Part shown: piece after piece, positions 1-8,638 of the stretch
Layout: every line of letters starts with the position of its first letter
How positions within the stretch are numbered: the stretch's first letter is position 1
Origin: Flammeovirgaceae bacterium
GTDB taxonomy: Bacteria; Bacteroidota; Bacteroidia; Cytophagales; Cyclobacteriaceae
Length of the DNA stretch: 48,762 nt
Reading direction: 5' to 3'
Assembly: GCA_027487845.1 (NCBI GenBank)
Contig: JAIYCV010000006.1
Location: 100,940-149,701 of the forward strand
Notes under the pieces: generated by a model
Told to the model about the DNA's origin: nothing
What the model saw: only the letters and a program-made list of their open reading frames with translations
Database searches by the model: none
Translations under genes and position numbers: made by a program

Positions 1-2226
1 TGGGCTATAGCCTACTGTATAATCTTCTTTTGCAGCTAAACTGATAGTACCTATACCCGCACGTGTATTTCGAAAAACAGAAACTGAACTAGCGCTATAT
101 TCACTGTTCGCAACTACTAAATCAGCCTTGCCATCAGCGTCTAAGTTGCCAATAGAAACGCTACTGGGACGACCGCCAGTGCTAAAATCAATTTTTGGAT
201 CATAATTGATGTTTCCGATTCCAGTACTCGTATTTTTAAACACCGATACGGTATTACTTTCATAATTTGAAACTGCCAATTCTTTTTTTCCATCTCCGTC
301 AATATCTCCAATGGCTACAGATAGAGAAAAACCACCTGTTATACCGTAGTCTTTTTGAGCCTCGAAACTGATTACCCCAGCCGCTGTGCTTGAATTTCGA
401 AACACAGAAACAAAGGCAGCGTTACCGATTCCTGCTAAATCGGGTCTATTATCACCATCCAAGTCTCCAACCGCTATATTCGCCTGAGATGAAACCTCAC
501 CAATATCAACCTTAGAAGCGAAGTTAATGGACGCGATACCTGTGCTTATATTCCTCAATATTGAAATTTGGCCTCCATTCGCAACTGCCAAATCTTTCTT
601 TCCATCATTGTCAAAATCGGCAGATACGATTGAATAAGGGTAAAATCCTACAGTGTAATCTACTTTCGCTGCAAAACTAATGTTTCCAGCACCAGCACTT
701 ATATTTCGTAGCACAGAAATTGACGGGGTATTTGAGTTGGTTACCACCAAATCTGCTTTCCCATCACCATCTAAATCAACAATAGATACCGATGTGGGAT
801 TAATACCTACGGGGAACTCTACCACGGGAGCGCAGGTAATGCTACTTCCTACTGTGGTATTACGAAAAACCCCAATTGTGTTAGTATTAATATTAACAGC
901 CACTATATCTGGCCTTGTATCGTTGTCTAAGTCCCCAATAGAAACAAAAGATGCGAAAGAAAATGGACTATTTGCCACATCTTTCCTATCAAAACCATTA
1001 GGCGCACCGCTTAAGTTTGAGTTGAGCTGGTTAAGCGCAATATAACTAGAACCAGAACTTGACGAAAATGCCACAAGTTCATTCACCCCATCATTATCCA
1101 CATCGCCCAAGGTTGTAATAGCATCACCAAAACCAATGTCATACAAAAAGAGTCCGTCTGTGCCGAGCTTCGTTCCCGCGGTATAGTTAAAAGAGTTGTA
1201 AATAATATCGCTGGTAGTGGCAAAGTCGGGAATATTATTTCGATCGAACTTACCTGCTGTAATATTTGCGGCAAATGAACTTGACGATTTTATCAGTCCT
1301 CCAGTAGTGTTTAGGTTGACTACTCGATTTTTAACATCCATCACCAACAATTCAGATTTATTGTTGGAGGGGTTGATATACGATACTATTGAATAACCAA
1401 AATTACCGAAGATGGTGGGGGAAGTATCTTGTAAACTGCTTATGAAGGTGCCACTGGCGTTAGTCATATTATACACATGCAATGCGCCAGAGTTGGCCGG
1501 GCTTGTACCCGGGTTTTCAAAAATAGCTGAAACGACTAATGCTTTTGTGCCTAAAAAATCTTCAGTTGATGCAATTCTCCAGCCGAAGCCGCCATTTTCT
1601 TCTTGTGCTGATGAGAAGATGGTATTGCGAAAAATATTTCTATTAAAAATATGCACTCTACCCGCAGCAGCGGCAGTCTGTCCATTTTCTTGATACGCAC
1701 TTACTACTATTTCGGGGCCACCTACTCCATCAAAATCATTTTGAATTAAAACAGCATTTCCGAATTGACCATTAGTAATGGGAGATGGCGAATTGAGTGT
1801 ATATAGGAGTGAACCATCGCTGCCGCTAAAAACATGTACCCTGCCGGCTTTGGCAATCGATGCACTGGTTTCACCCGGAGCACCAACCACAAAATCAAAT
1901 TTACCATCACCATTTAAGTCGATACCAGAAGCTACCGAATAACCAAACCAACCCTCAATTTCTGGAAAGGGTGAAACTAGGGTTCGAACTATCGATTGAT
2001 TAGATCCGCTGATAATGTATGCTTTACCAGCGTTGTTTTTATTAGTGGCATCTTCTAGCCATGCTCCTGCAATGTAATCGGGAATACCATCGCTGTCAAC
2101 ATCTCCGGCAGGATCTAACGCAGCGCCACGATAGGTTAGGTTTGGATCGCTGATTGTCTTTGTGTCAAATTGAGCATAGGAAGTGATTACACTCAGCAGT
2201 AAAATAAGTATCAGTAATTTTTTCAT
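1..2226 (-). CDS. FG-GAP/VCBS repeat exported protein (3' end outside window)
   Basis: The frame is open from an ATG at 2226 to the first base of the window, giving 742 visible residues with no stop, so the C-terminus is missing. Residues 1-19 form a signal peptide (MKKLLILILLLSVITSYAQ). Two halves are visible. Roughly the first 300 residues have integrin-like FG-GAP blades with D-x-D-x-D-G calcium-loop motifs such as DVDSDGIPD and DLNGDGKFD. From about residue 420 on come VCBS repeats of about 50 residues, each with an acidic loop (DLDGDGKADLVV, DFDNDGKKDLAV, DIDGDGKKELAV) followed by SVFRN-type strands and a SINFA-type strand. Such proteins fold as beta-propellers and are exported; a type IX sorting domain would lie in the missing C-terminus. 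The gene starts 9 bases after the SusD-like gene, so the two probably share a transcript. The ligand is unknown. Confidence 0.9.
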   Translation of the reverse strand, partial: MKKLLILILLLSVITSYAQFDTKTISDPNLTYRGAALDPAGDVDSDGIPDYIAGAWLEDATNKNNAGKAYIISGSNQSIVRTLVSPFPEIEGWFGYSVASGIDLNGDGKFDFVVGAPGETSASIAKAGRVHVFSGSDGSLLYTLNSPSPITNGQFGNAVLIQNDFDGVGGPEIVVSAYQENGQTAAAAGRVHIFNRNIFRNTIFSSAQEENGGFGWRIASTEDFLGTKALVVSAIFENPGTSPANSGALHVYNMTNASGTFISSLQDTSPTIFGNFGYSIVSYINPSNNKSELLVMDVKNRVVNLNTTGGLIKSSSSFAANITAGKFDRNNIPDFATTSDIIYNSFNYTAGTKLGTDGLFLYDIGFGDAITTLGDVDNDGVNELVAFSSSSGSSYIALNQLNSNLSGAPNGFDRKDVANSPFSFASFVSIGDLDNDTRPDIVAVNINTNTIGVFRNTTVGSSITCAPVVEFPVGINPTSVSIVDLDGDGKADLVVTNSNTPSISVLRNISAGAGNISFAAKVDYTVGFYPYSIVSADFDNDGKKDLAVANGGQISILRNISTGIASINFASKVDIGEVSSQANIAVGDLDGDNRPDLAGIGNAAFVSVFRNSSTAAGVISFEAQKDYGITGGFSLSVAIGDIDGDGKKELAVSNYESNTVSVFKNTSTGIGNINYDPKIDFSTGGRPSSVSIGNLDADGKADLVVANSEYSASSVSVFRNTRAGIGTISLAAKEDYTVGYSP

Positions 2227-2235
2227 ACTAAAAAT

Positions 2236-3774
2236 TTAATAGCCAGGATTTTGAATGAGTTTCGGATTTGCCTGAATTTGTATCTGGGGTATGGGGAATA
2301 CATTTCTAAACGTTGCCGAAGCAGGTTTTTCCCACCAAGCGTTATTGAATGCCCCAAAACGTATCAAATCTTGCCTTCGCCAGCCCTCCGCAAAAAATTC
2401 GCGGCCGCGTTCTGCTAGCAAGTTAGTGAGGGTTAAGCTGCTCAGCGTGGCGAGCCCGGCACGGGTTCTAATTTGGTTTACCAAGGCGAGTGCTATAGTT
2501 GAATTTCCCATCCTTAAGTGTCCTTCTGCTTTCATCAAAAGCACGTCTGCATATCTAAAAACGCCAAAATCATTATTGAGATCTCCCCCACCACCCAGCT
2601 GATATTTCCATTTATGAATTCGGGCACCGGCCTGGCGAAGCGAATTTGGTGAAAGCTGATTAATTGCGGGTGTATAATTTAAGGGCGCTCCATCGGGGTC
2701 TGGAACAACAGCACTTGATGTTTCAAAGCCAGGATCGATTACAGGAGTGACGCCATCTGCAGCAAATTGAGGCCCCACTAAAAAACTGCCTTTTCTTACA
2801 TCTCCGCTTGTAAATGAATTGTAGAAGTCTTCAATGGCAGCGTAGCCATTCCAGGGTTGATACCTTAAATTAAAAGTATTTTGACTGGCATAATGCAACG
2901 TCATCATGCTCAGATTGAATCCACCCAACGTTAACTCATCGTAGGGTATCTGAAAAATAATTTCGGGCGAGTTACTGTTATTTGTATAAAAACTGGTGAA
3001 GTAATCAGGCGTGAGGCTGTAATTGCCTGAATTTATTACATCATCACACACACTGATGGTTTCAGCCCATTTGGCCTGCCCAATATACACGTTCGCATTA
3101 ATATATAATTTTGCAAGCACAGCCTTTGCTGCACTTTTATTAAAGCGCCCATACACGGGTGCAGCAGAGAGGTTTGGTATACTTGCATTGATTTCGCTTT
3201 CAATAAAATTAAAAACTTGAATTGCTGTGTTCGATTCTGGCAATCCTGGACTTGAGGGAAAATACTCCACCACCAACGGCACGTTTCTAAAGCAATCGAG
3301 GAGGATATAATAGTAGAAAGCTCTCAATACTCTAAGTTCCGATTTGTAAACGTCAACTTCTGGAGAGTTGATCTTAGAATACTGATAAAGCTGTTTGTTG
3401 CAAGTAACAATGCCGTTATATAAACTTGTCCACGTATTGTTGAGGAAACCATGATCGCGAGTAAATGTATGTTGGTGTAGTTGAATAGAATTTCCACCCT
3501 CAAACCAGTCACCTCCTTTTTGAGTGATGACAAGCTCATCAGAGGTAATCTCATTGAGTGTATAGAGCACAGAGTGATTTCCCCAGAAGGCTAGGGTATT
3601 GTAAGCTTTGACTAGCTCAGAGGTATAGTCGTTTTGAGGTGCTGTTCGAACGGATAGCCTCACAAATGCAACAGAAATGGCAGCAGCAAGCAATAGGGAA
3701 AAAACCAAGATTCGTTTTGAAGTAACTTTAGTGGAAGCTGTTTTCCATAACCTATTTCGTGAAAAATGTTTCAT
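2236..3774 (-). CDS. RagB/SusD-family protein, membrane-anchored and without a SusC partner
   Basis: This 512-residue protein matches the RagB/SusD family, which captures nutrients (often glycans) at the outer membrane and works with a SusC TonB-dependent transporter. Visible family features are the ITSDELV and GGDWFEGGN stretch near residues 75-95, the NxxWTSLYNGIVTCN segment, the ELRVLRAFYYYILLDCF helix, the FNKSAAKAVLAKLYIN TPR-like helix, and the C-terminal RYADVLLMKAE, LLAERGREFFAEGWRRQDLIRFG and FPIPQIQIQANPKLIQNPGY. The N-terminus is odd: a basic stretch, a hydrophobic segment at about residues 22-38 and no cysteine lipobox, whereas family members are normally lipoproteins. No SusC lies upstream, where there are about 790 bases without a clear gene. 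It could be an orphan left by deletion or a protein with an altered leader. Confidence 0.88.
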   Translation of the reverse strand: MKHFSRNRLWKTASTKVTSKRILVFSLLLAAAISVAFVRLSVRTAPQNDYTSELVKAYNTLAFWGNHSVLYTLNEITSDELVITQKGGDWFEGGNSIQLHQHTFTRDHGFLNNTWTSLYNGIVTCNKQLYQYSKINSPEVDVYKSELRVLRAFYYYILLDCFRNVPLVVEYFPSSPGLPESNTAIQVFNFIESEINASIPNLSAAPVYGRFNKSAAKAVLAKLYINANVYIGQAKWAETISVCDDVINSGNYSLTPDYFTSFYTNNSNSPEIIFQIPYDELTLGGFNLSMMTLHYASQNTFNLRYQPWNGYAAIEDFYNSFTSGDVRKGSFLVGPQFAADGVTPVIDPGFETSSAVVPDPDGAPLNYTPAINQLSPNSLRQAGARIHKWKYQLGGGGDLNNDFGVFRYADVLLMKAEGHLRMGNSTIALALVNQIRTRAGLATLSSLTLTNLLAERGREFFAEGWRRQDLIRFGAFNNAWWEKPASATFRNVFPIPQIQIQANPKLIQNPGY

Positions 3775-4563
3775 AAGTTGATTTAATTAAGTGCAAAGTG
3801 AATATTCTTAGAAAGTAAATGTTCGTTCACTAATAATGGAATTAGAGTTCCTTCGTCTTCGGTGTTTTTTATTCCAGAGCAGAACTTCGGCTGGGCTTTC
3901 AATAATTAATTCGCTATTGAGGATATTAAGATTGGAAACGCCCCTCTTTACAGATGCCTCCGTTTTGAACCGACAAATGTAGGTTGTGGAGTAACCGATG
4001 GCTGTGAAAAAAAACACTAAAGCATTTAGAGAGTTCAGATATATTAAAGCCATTTGCCCTTACGGAATTGACGAGTGTTAATTGCGAGCTTTTTTTTGCC
4101 GTTAAATGGGTTTTGTATTTTTTAAGGTCGTTAGGCTCAGCTCTCACGGAGGGAAAAACACTACATCCATTTAGCGTAAGTAAAAGTAAAACAACGAAAG
4201 AGGTAATGCACATCATAAAAGACCGACTGGCATAAAATGAAGATAGTACTTTTTCTTTACTTTTTTTGACCTAGCTAATTTGTAAACTTAAGTAATTTTA
4301 CAAATTGGAACAAATAGTCGATGCCGATCAAGATTTCTCAACAAAAAAGCTGTTTTTAGGCAAAAATTTTGAGTTTTTGCGAGTCGATGTTGTTTTACTT
4401 CTTCACTGCGTTAATTGTTTTTATTCAACTCCATTTCATTCCGAAAACGGACAGTAGTTTTTAAAATTCGTTCAATCAGGTTTTGACAAACAGGTCAGAG
4501 CAAACAAATTATGGCGTTTACGACTTGGTCTATCCTTTGTAAATGGTGTTGAAACTGCCAATT
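3775..4563. other. Long intergenic gap upstream of the SusD-like gene
   Basis: This gap of about 790 bases separates two divergent genes and holds no gene I can identify. Two short overlapping minus-strand frames exist. One (3926-4216) opens with a lipoprotein-like leader ending in LNGC but continues with unremarkable sequence. The other (3808-4053) ends RTFTF 34 bases before the SusD-like start. A small hairpin with a 7-base stem lies at 4360-4380 (GCAAAAA / TTTTTGC). The SusC gene expected here is absent. Confidence 0.5.
4531..4539 (+). promoter_or_regulatory. Candidate -7 element for the permease gene
   Basis: TATCCTTTG resembles the Bacteroidota -7 consensus TAnnTTTG with one extra base. 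No clear -33 TTTG is seen at the right distance. It would place the transcript start close to the ATG at 4543, which favours the ATG at 4564 as the real start codon of the permease. Confidence 0.3.
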
Positions 4564-7032
4564 ATGATCCGCTATTATTTTGTCTTATTCCTACGCAATC
4601 TTCAACGTCAAAGGCTTTTTTCATCTATCAATATTCTTGGCCTGTCGGTTGGAATGACAAGTGCCATCCTCATGTATTTATACGTGAGCAGTGAGTTGAG
4701 CCACGATCGCTTTCACGTAAATGCTGATCAAATCTATCGAATCAACCAGACGTTTATTTGGGGGGAGGACAACGACCATCAATTTGCCAGCACTGGGCCT
4801 GGAGTCTCCTATGCCATTGCTCAAGAAATTCCAGAAGTAGAGCAAGTAGTTCGCATTCACACGCCCGGTGATTTTTTGATTAGTTATACAGACACCAAAG
4901 GCCAGGTCAAATCAATCGATCAGGACAAAGTGTTGGCCGCAGATTCTAACTTTTTTCAAGTGTTTACTTTTCCACTTTTGAAAGGCAATCCAAAAACAGC
5001 ATTGCAAAGTCCGCAAACATTAGTATTGACTGAATCAGTGGCAAAAAAATATTTTGGAAGTGAAGAGCCGTTGGGGAAAATGGTACGGCTGGGCGAAGGC
5101 GATGCCCAACAAACTTATGAAGTCACGGGCGTAGCGAAAGACCTGCCAACAAACTCTTACATACAATTTGATGTGATGCTTTCCATGAACAGCTTCCCGA
5201 AAGTGAGAAAACTGTATTGGAGTTGGATATGGACTCAATTGGAAGCATTCGCAGTATTGAAACCAGGAAGTTCAATTGAAACCGCCAGGGCTAGGTTGAA
5301 GGACATTCCGCGCAAGCATGCAGGAACAACCCTTGAACGTGCCATGAATATGTCGTTCGATGACTATATTAAAAGCGGCAAAAAGTGGGAATTATTTCTA
5401 CAGCCGCTGACAAGCATTCACCTTCCAAGTGAAGTTGTTTACAATCGAATCAATGATGCAGGTAACATTAAAGTAATTTATGCACTGATAGGCGCGGGTA
5501 TTGTTATGGTACTCTTGTCGTGTATCAACTTTATGAATCTTTCAACCGCACAATATGCGCGTAGAGCCAAAGATACTTCTCTAAGAAAGATATTAGGATC
5601 GGCCAGAAGACACTTGAGTGCAAACTTTTTTGTAGAAGCATTCTTGTTTTGTACGATCAGTTTGTTAATTGGAATTTGCATTACGCAAGCAATTCTGCCG
5701 TTGTTTAATGCAGCTACTGGTAAACAGTTAGAAATGAATTTTTTTACTGACCTTACAGTATGGGGAGGCATTGGTTTGCTCTTACTATTAATGAGCATTC
5801 TGTGTGGAAGTTACCCAGCTATTTTTCTGAGTTCTTTCAATCCAGTGGATGCGATGAAAGGCAAGTTTCACAAAGGTAAAGAAGGCAGATTCTTTAGAAA
5901 CGGAATGGTGGTATTTCAATTTGTTATCTCTATTTCTCTGATCATCCTCACGGGCATTGTTTCACAACAGTTGAAATTCTCGGCCGAGAAGGACTTGGGC
6001 TTTGATAAAGAAAATCTTTTAGTAATTGAACGTGCCGAATGGACCAAAGGAAGAGAGGCATTTGCTAATGCCGTTTCGCAAGTAGCTGGCGTGGCCGATG
6101 TAAGTTGGTGCACGTCTGTTCCTCCAAACGTTTTAGGAGGCGATAAATTTAAAGCGGAGGGGAGTGAAAAGAGTGTTGGACTGAACTTTGCCAAAGGCGA
6201 TGAACATTATATTCCAACGCTAGGTGTGAAGTTAAAGTACGGAAGAAATTTTTCAAAAGATATGCCAGGAGATTCATCGCGGGTCATTCTCAATCAGGAG
6301 GCAGTAGAAGCGTTGGGTTGGAAGGTGAATGAATCGGTGATTGGCAAAAGAATATTTATGCCAGGTTGGGACGAGGCCAAGTTTGAAGTGATTGGCGTTA
6401 CAGACGACTATCATTTTTGGTCGCTGCTAACTCCCATCGAGCCCATGGCTATATTTCATATCAAACATCCGATCAAGGGCGATAATACCGAATTTATGTT
6501 AGTGCGATTAACAAAACAAACCAGCGAATCGCTGCAAGCTGCTATAGAAAATATTAATCTAAAATGGAAGATGTTTGCAGGCGACAATCCATTTCAATAT
6601 TCGTTCGTGGATCAGGATTTTGCCAAGGCATTTAAAAGTACTCAACAATTCGGTAAATCGCTTTCGGTTATTTCAAGTTTAGCCATCTTGATTGCTTCTC
6701 TTGGTTTGTTAGGAATGATTATCTACACCTTAGAACAGCGTACAAAAGAGATTGGCATCCGCAAAGTGTCTGGAGCTTCCGTTTTCAATATTGTAGCACT
6801 CATCTCAAAGGACTATGCCAAATTGATTGCGCTTGCTTTTGTAATAAGCGCACCTTTTGCTTATTGGCTTATTCAACAATGGTTAGCCGATTATGAATAT
6901 AGAATTATACCTTCTCCGGCAATTTTTGTGTTGGCAGGATTGGGTACTTTTGCGATGGCTTTTGTTATTACCAGCTATCATTCTATCAAAGCTGCTTTGA
7001 GAAATCCTGTAGAAGTTTTGAGGGATGAGTAA
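4564..7032 (+). CDS. ABC transporter permease, FtsX/MacB type
   Basis: This is an inner-membrane permease of the large Bacteroidota family with two MacB periplasmic core domains and two FtsX domains. The start at 4564 gives 822 residues, beginning MIRYYFVLFLRNLQRQ as relatives do; an upstream ATG at 4543 would add seven residues. Membrane segments are visible at the N-terminus (SINILGLSVGMTSAILMYLY), in a middle cluster at roughly residues 300-470, and in a C-terminal cluster at roughly 700-820. The C-terminal FtsX domain has the typical EQRTKEIGIRKVSGAS and ends NPVEVLRDE. Relatives couple to a separate ATPase to export or shed small molecules, peptides or lipoproteins. No ATPase gene is adjacent, so it must use one encoded elsewhere. 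Confidence 0.93.
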   Translation: MIRYYFVLFLRNLQRQRLFSSINILGLSVGMTSAILMYLYVSSELSHDRFHVNADQIYRINQTFIWGEDNDHQFASTGPGVSYAIAQEIPEVEQVVRIHTPGDFLISYTDTKGQVKSIDQDKVLAADSNFFQVFTFPLLKGNPKTALQSPQTLVLTESVAKKYFGSEEPLGKMVRLGEGDAQQTYEVTGVAKDLPTNSYIQFDVMLSMNSFPKVRKLYWSWIWTQLEAFAVLKPGSSIETARARLKDIPRKHAGTTLERAMNMSFDDYIKSGKKWELFLQPLTSIHLPSEVVYNRINDAGNIKVIYALIGAGIVMVLLSCINFMNLSTAQYARRAKDTSLRKILGSARRHLSANFFVEAFLFCTISLLIGICITQAILPLFNAATGKQLEMNFFTDLTVWGGIGLLLLLMSILCGSYPAIFLSSFNPVDAMKGKFHKGKEGRFFRNGMVVFQFVISISLIILTGIVSQQLKFSAEKDLGFDKENLLVIERAEWTKGREAFANAVSQVAGVADVSWCTSVPPNVLGGDKFKAEGSEKSVGLNFAKGDEHYIPTLGVKLKYGRNFSKDMPGDSSRVILNQEAVEALGWKVNESVIGKRIFMPGWDEAKFEVIGVTDDYHFWSLLTPIEPMAIFHIKHPIKGDNTEFMLVRLTKQTSESLQAAIENINLKWKMFAGDNPFQYSFVDQDFAKAFKSTQQFGKSLSVISSLAILIASLGLLGMIIYTLEQRTKEIGIRKVSGASVFNIVALISKDYAKLIALAFVISAPFAYWLIQQWLADYEYRIIPSPAIFVLAGLGTFAMAFVITSYHSIKAALRNPVEVLRDE

Positions 7033-7080
7033 TTAACGTAAGAAAACAATTGAATTGCTTTTTGTTGAAATTCTCAGTCG

Positions 7081-8373
7081 TTAAATGCTTACGCTCCTCA
7101 AACAAAATTCCATGGCATCGATAAATTTTATTTTTATACCATCCACTACTTTCGTTTCTTGACTAGCCATGCTAATAACAACTCCCACGTTGCTGTTTAT
7201 CTTTTTACAGCAATAAACGAGGCTTGCTATTTCGCGATGATAAGTATCAGGATCAGCAAGATCAAAGCATACTTGCACGAGTAAAGGCTTTTTATCTTCC
7301 TGATACAACACAAAATCACATTCTTTTACATCTTTAAAGTAAAATACGTTTTTCTTTTGTCTCCTAAATTCAAGATAAACCATATTCTCCAACATTTTAC
7401 CAAAATCCTGACTGTATTTGAACGTGATCGCGTTGAGCAGGCCATTGTCAATGAAATAGGTTTTCTTGTCGCTGTTGGTTCGCTTCAATTCAGAGAAATC
7501 AAATTTTGAAATGGGGAGCGATAAATACACTGCTTTTGCGGCTTCATTTAACTCATAAAGAAAATTCTTATCCAACTTATAATTGAGCGAACGAAGTTCA
7601 TTGTATATCTTATTGAGTGATAAGTAAGATCCCGTTGTCGATGCAATTCTCTTTAAGAAATACTTAATGACAGTGAGATTTGTAAACTCATATCGTTCCA
7701 CCAAATCACGGTAAGTCATTACATCAAAGTATTCTTGCAACGCCTGAATTTTTAGCGAATCAGCAAGTAAGGTCACTTCGGGGTAGCCTCCTTCCATCAA
7801 ATACTCCCGAAATAGTTTCCGCATCTTGGCAAGTGCTGCTGTCCCTTGTTTTTTGCTATCTACTTTTTTGAAGTGCAAAAATTCCAAAAAGGAAAGAGGT
7901 AGAATTTCATACGTAAGTGTGCGACCCCGCATGGCGGTGGCTATTTCTTGGCTCAACAAGTTTGAATTTGAACCGGTTAGGTAAATGTTTTTGGTGATGG
8001 TATCGTAGCACCTGCGTGCAAACTTTTCCCAATGTTCAATATTTTGGATTTCATCAAAAAAGAAATAGCAGTCCTTCCATTTTGTATCTGGATAAAGTTC
8101 TAGATAGGCTTGAAGCACAACGTCCAAGTCTGCAGCTTTTAAATTCAAACGTTCATCCTCAAAATTTAAATAGAGTATTCGCTTTTGAGGAACTCCAGAA
8201 CGAACGAGTTCTCTCATAAGATGGAGGAAGTAAAAGCTTTTGCCACTTCTGCGTGGACCAATTAATGAGATTACTTTTCCAGAGTTTATGGGTAGTGCTA
8301 ATTCACGTGTAAAAACGATCTCTATTGGACTAGAATGAAAGTCAGCTATTATATTTTTTATCGTTAATTTCAT
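7081..8373 (-). CDS. AAA-type ATPase with DUF4143 domain
   Basis: The 430-residue protein has a Walker A motif GPRRSGKS at residues 39-46, a Walker B CYFFFDEIQNI near residue 105, and a sensor-like YLTGSNSNLL near residue 132. A MRGRTLTYEILPLSFLEFL stretch is characteristic of the DUF4143 ATPase family. The middle holds a winged-helix-like region. The C-terminal DUF4143 domain has a nuclease-like pattern: E in LENMVYLEFRR, D in KECDFVLY, and VQVCFDL where restriction-like folds often carry E-x-K. Family members are common and mobile, and their role is not firmly known. It is convergent with the permease and has no operon partner. Confidence 0.92.
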   Translation of the reverse strand: MKLTIKNIIADFHSSPIEIVFTRELALPINSGKVISLIGPRRSGKSFYFLHLMRELVRSGVPQKRILYLNFEDERLNLKAADLDVVLQAYLELYPDTKWKDCYFFFDEIQNIEHWEKFARRCYDTITKNIYLTGSNSNLLSQEIATAMRGRTLTYEILPLSFLEFLHFKKVDSKKQGTAALAKMRKLFREYLMEGGYPEVTLLADSLKIQALQEYFDVMTYRDLVERYEFTNLTVIKYFLKRIASTTGSYLSLNKIYNELRSLNYKLDKNFLYELNEAAKAVYLSLPISKFDFSELKRTNSDKKTYFIDNGLLNAITFKYSQDFGKMLENMVYLEFRRQKKNVFYFKDVKECDFVLYQEDKKPLLVQVCFDLADPDTYHREIASLVYCCKKINSNVGVVISMASQETKVVDGIKIKFIDAMEFCLRSVSI

Positions 8374-8463
8374 TACGTAAAGGTAATTTATTTCTTGAAA
8401 TTCAAGAAAAAAATATTGTTTATGTAATGCTATTAGAGAAAAAGTTTGAAATAGAATACCGCA

Positions 8464-8491
8464 AATCTCTAAAAAGAGCTTTTTTTAGATT
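8464..8491. other. AT-rich imperfect hairpin between divergent genes
   Basis: Arms of 13 bases (8464-8476 and 8479-8491) pair except for two central positions, with a 2-base gap between the arms. It lies in the 265-base region between the divergent ATPase and acyl-CoA oxidase genes, so it is not at a 3' end. It may be a regulatory or purely compositional feature. Confidence 0.3.
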
Positions 8492-8638
8492 ACCTCACGC
8501 ACCTCTCTTCAAGACAAAGGCGCAAGAAGGTTAAACGCATACAATTTCTGGCACCTAAAGCTGTTTTGATTTAGCAAGCCCTACTTTAAGATAATTGACA
8601 TTGTATTTGTTATTTTTAACCAACCAAATTTTCAACCG

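Noticed and set aside
3808..4216. Two overlapping small minus-strand frames, one with a lipoprotein-like leader
   Set aside because: The body of neither frame resembles a known family, they overlap in different frames, and base use looks non-coding. The RTFTF end near the SusD start may be chance rather than a SusC C-terminus.
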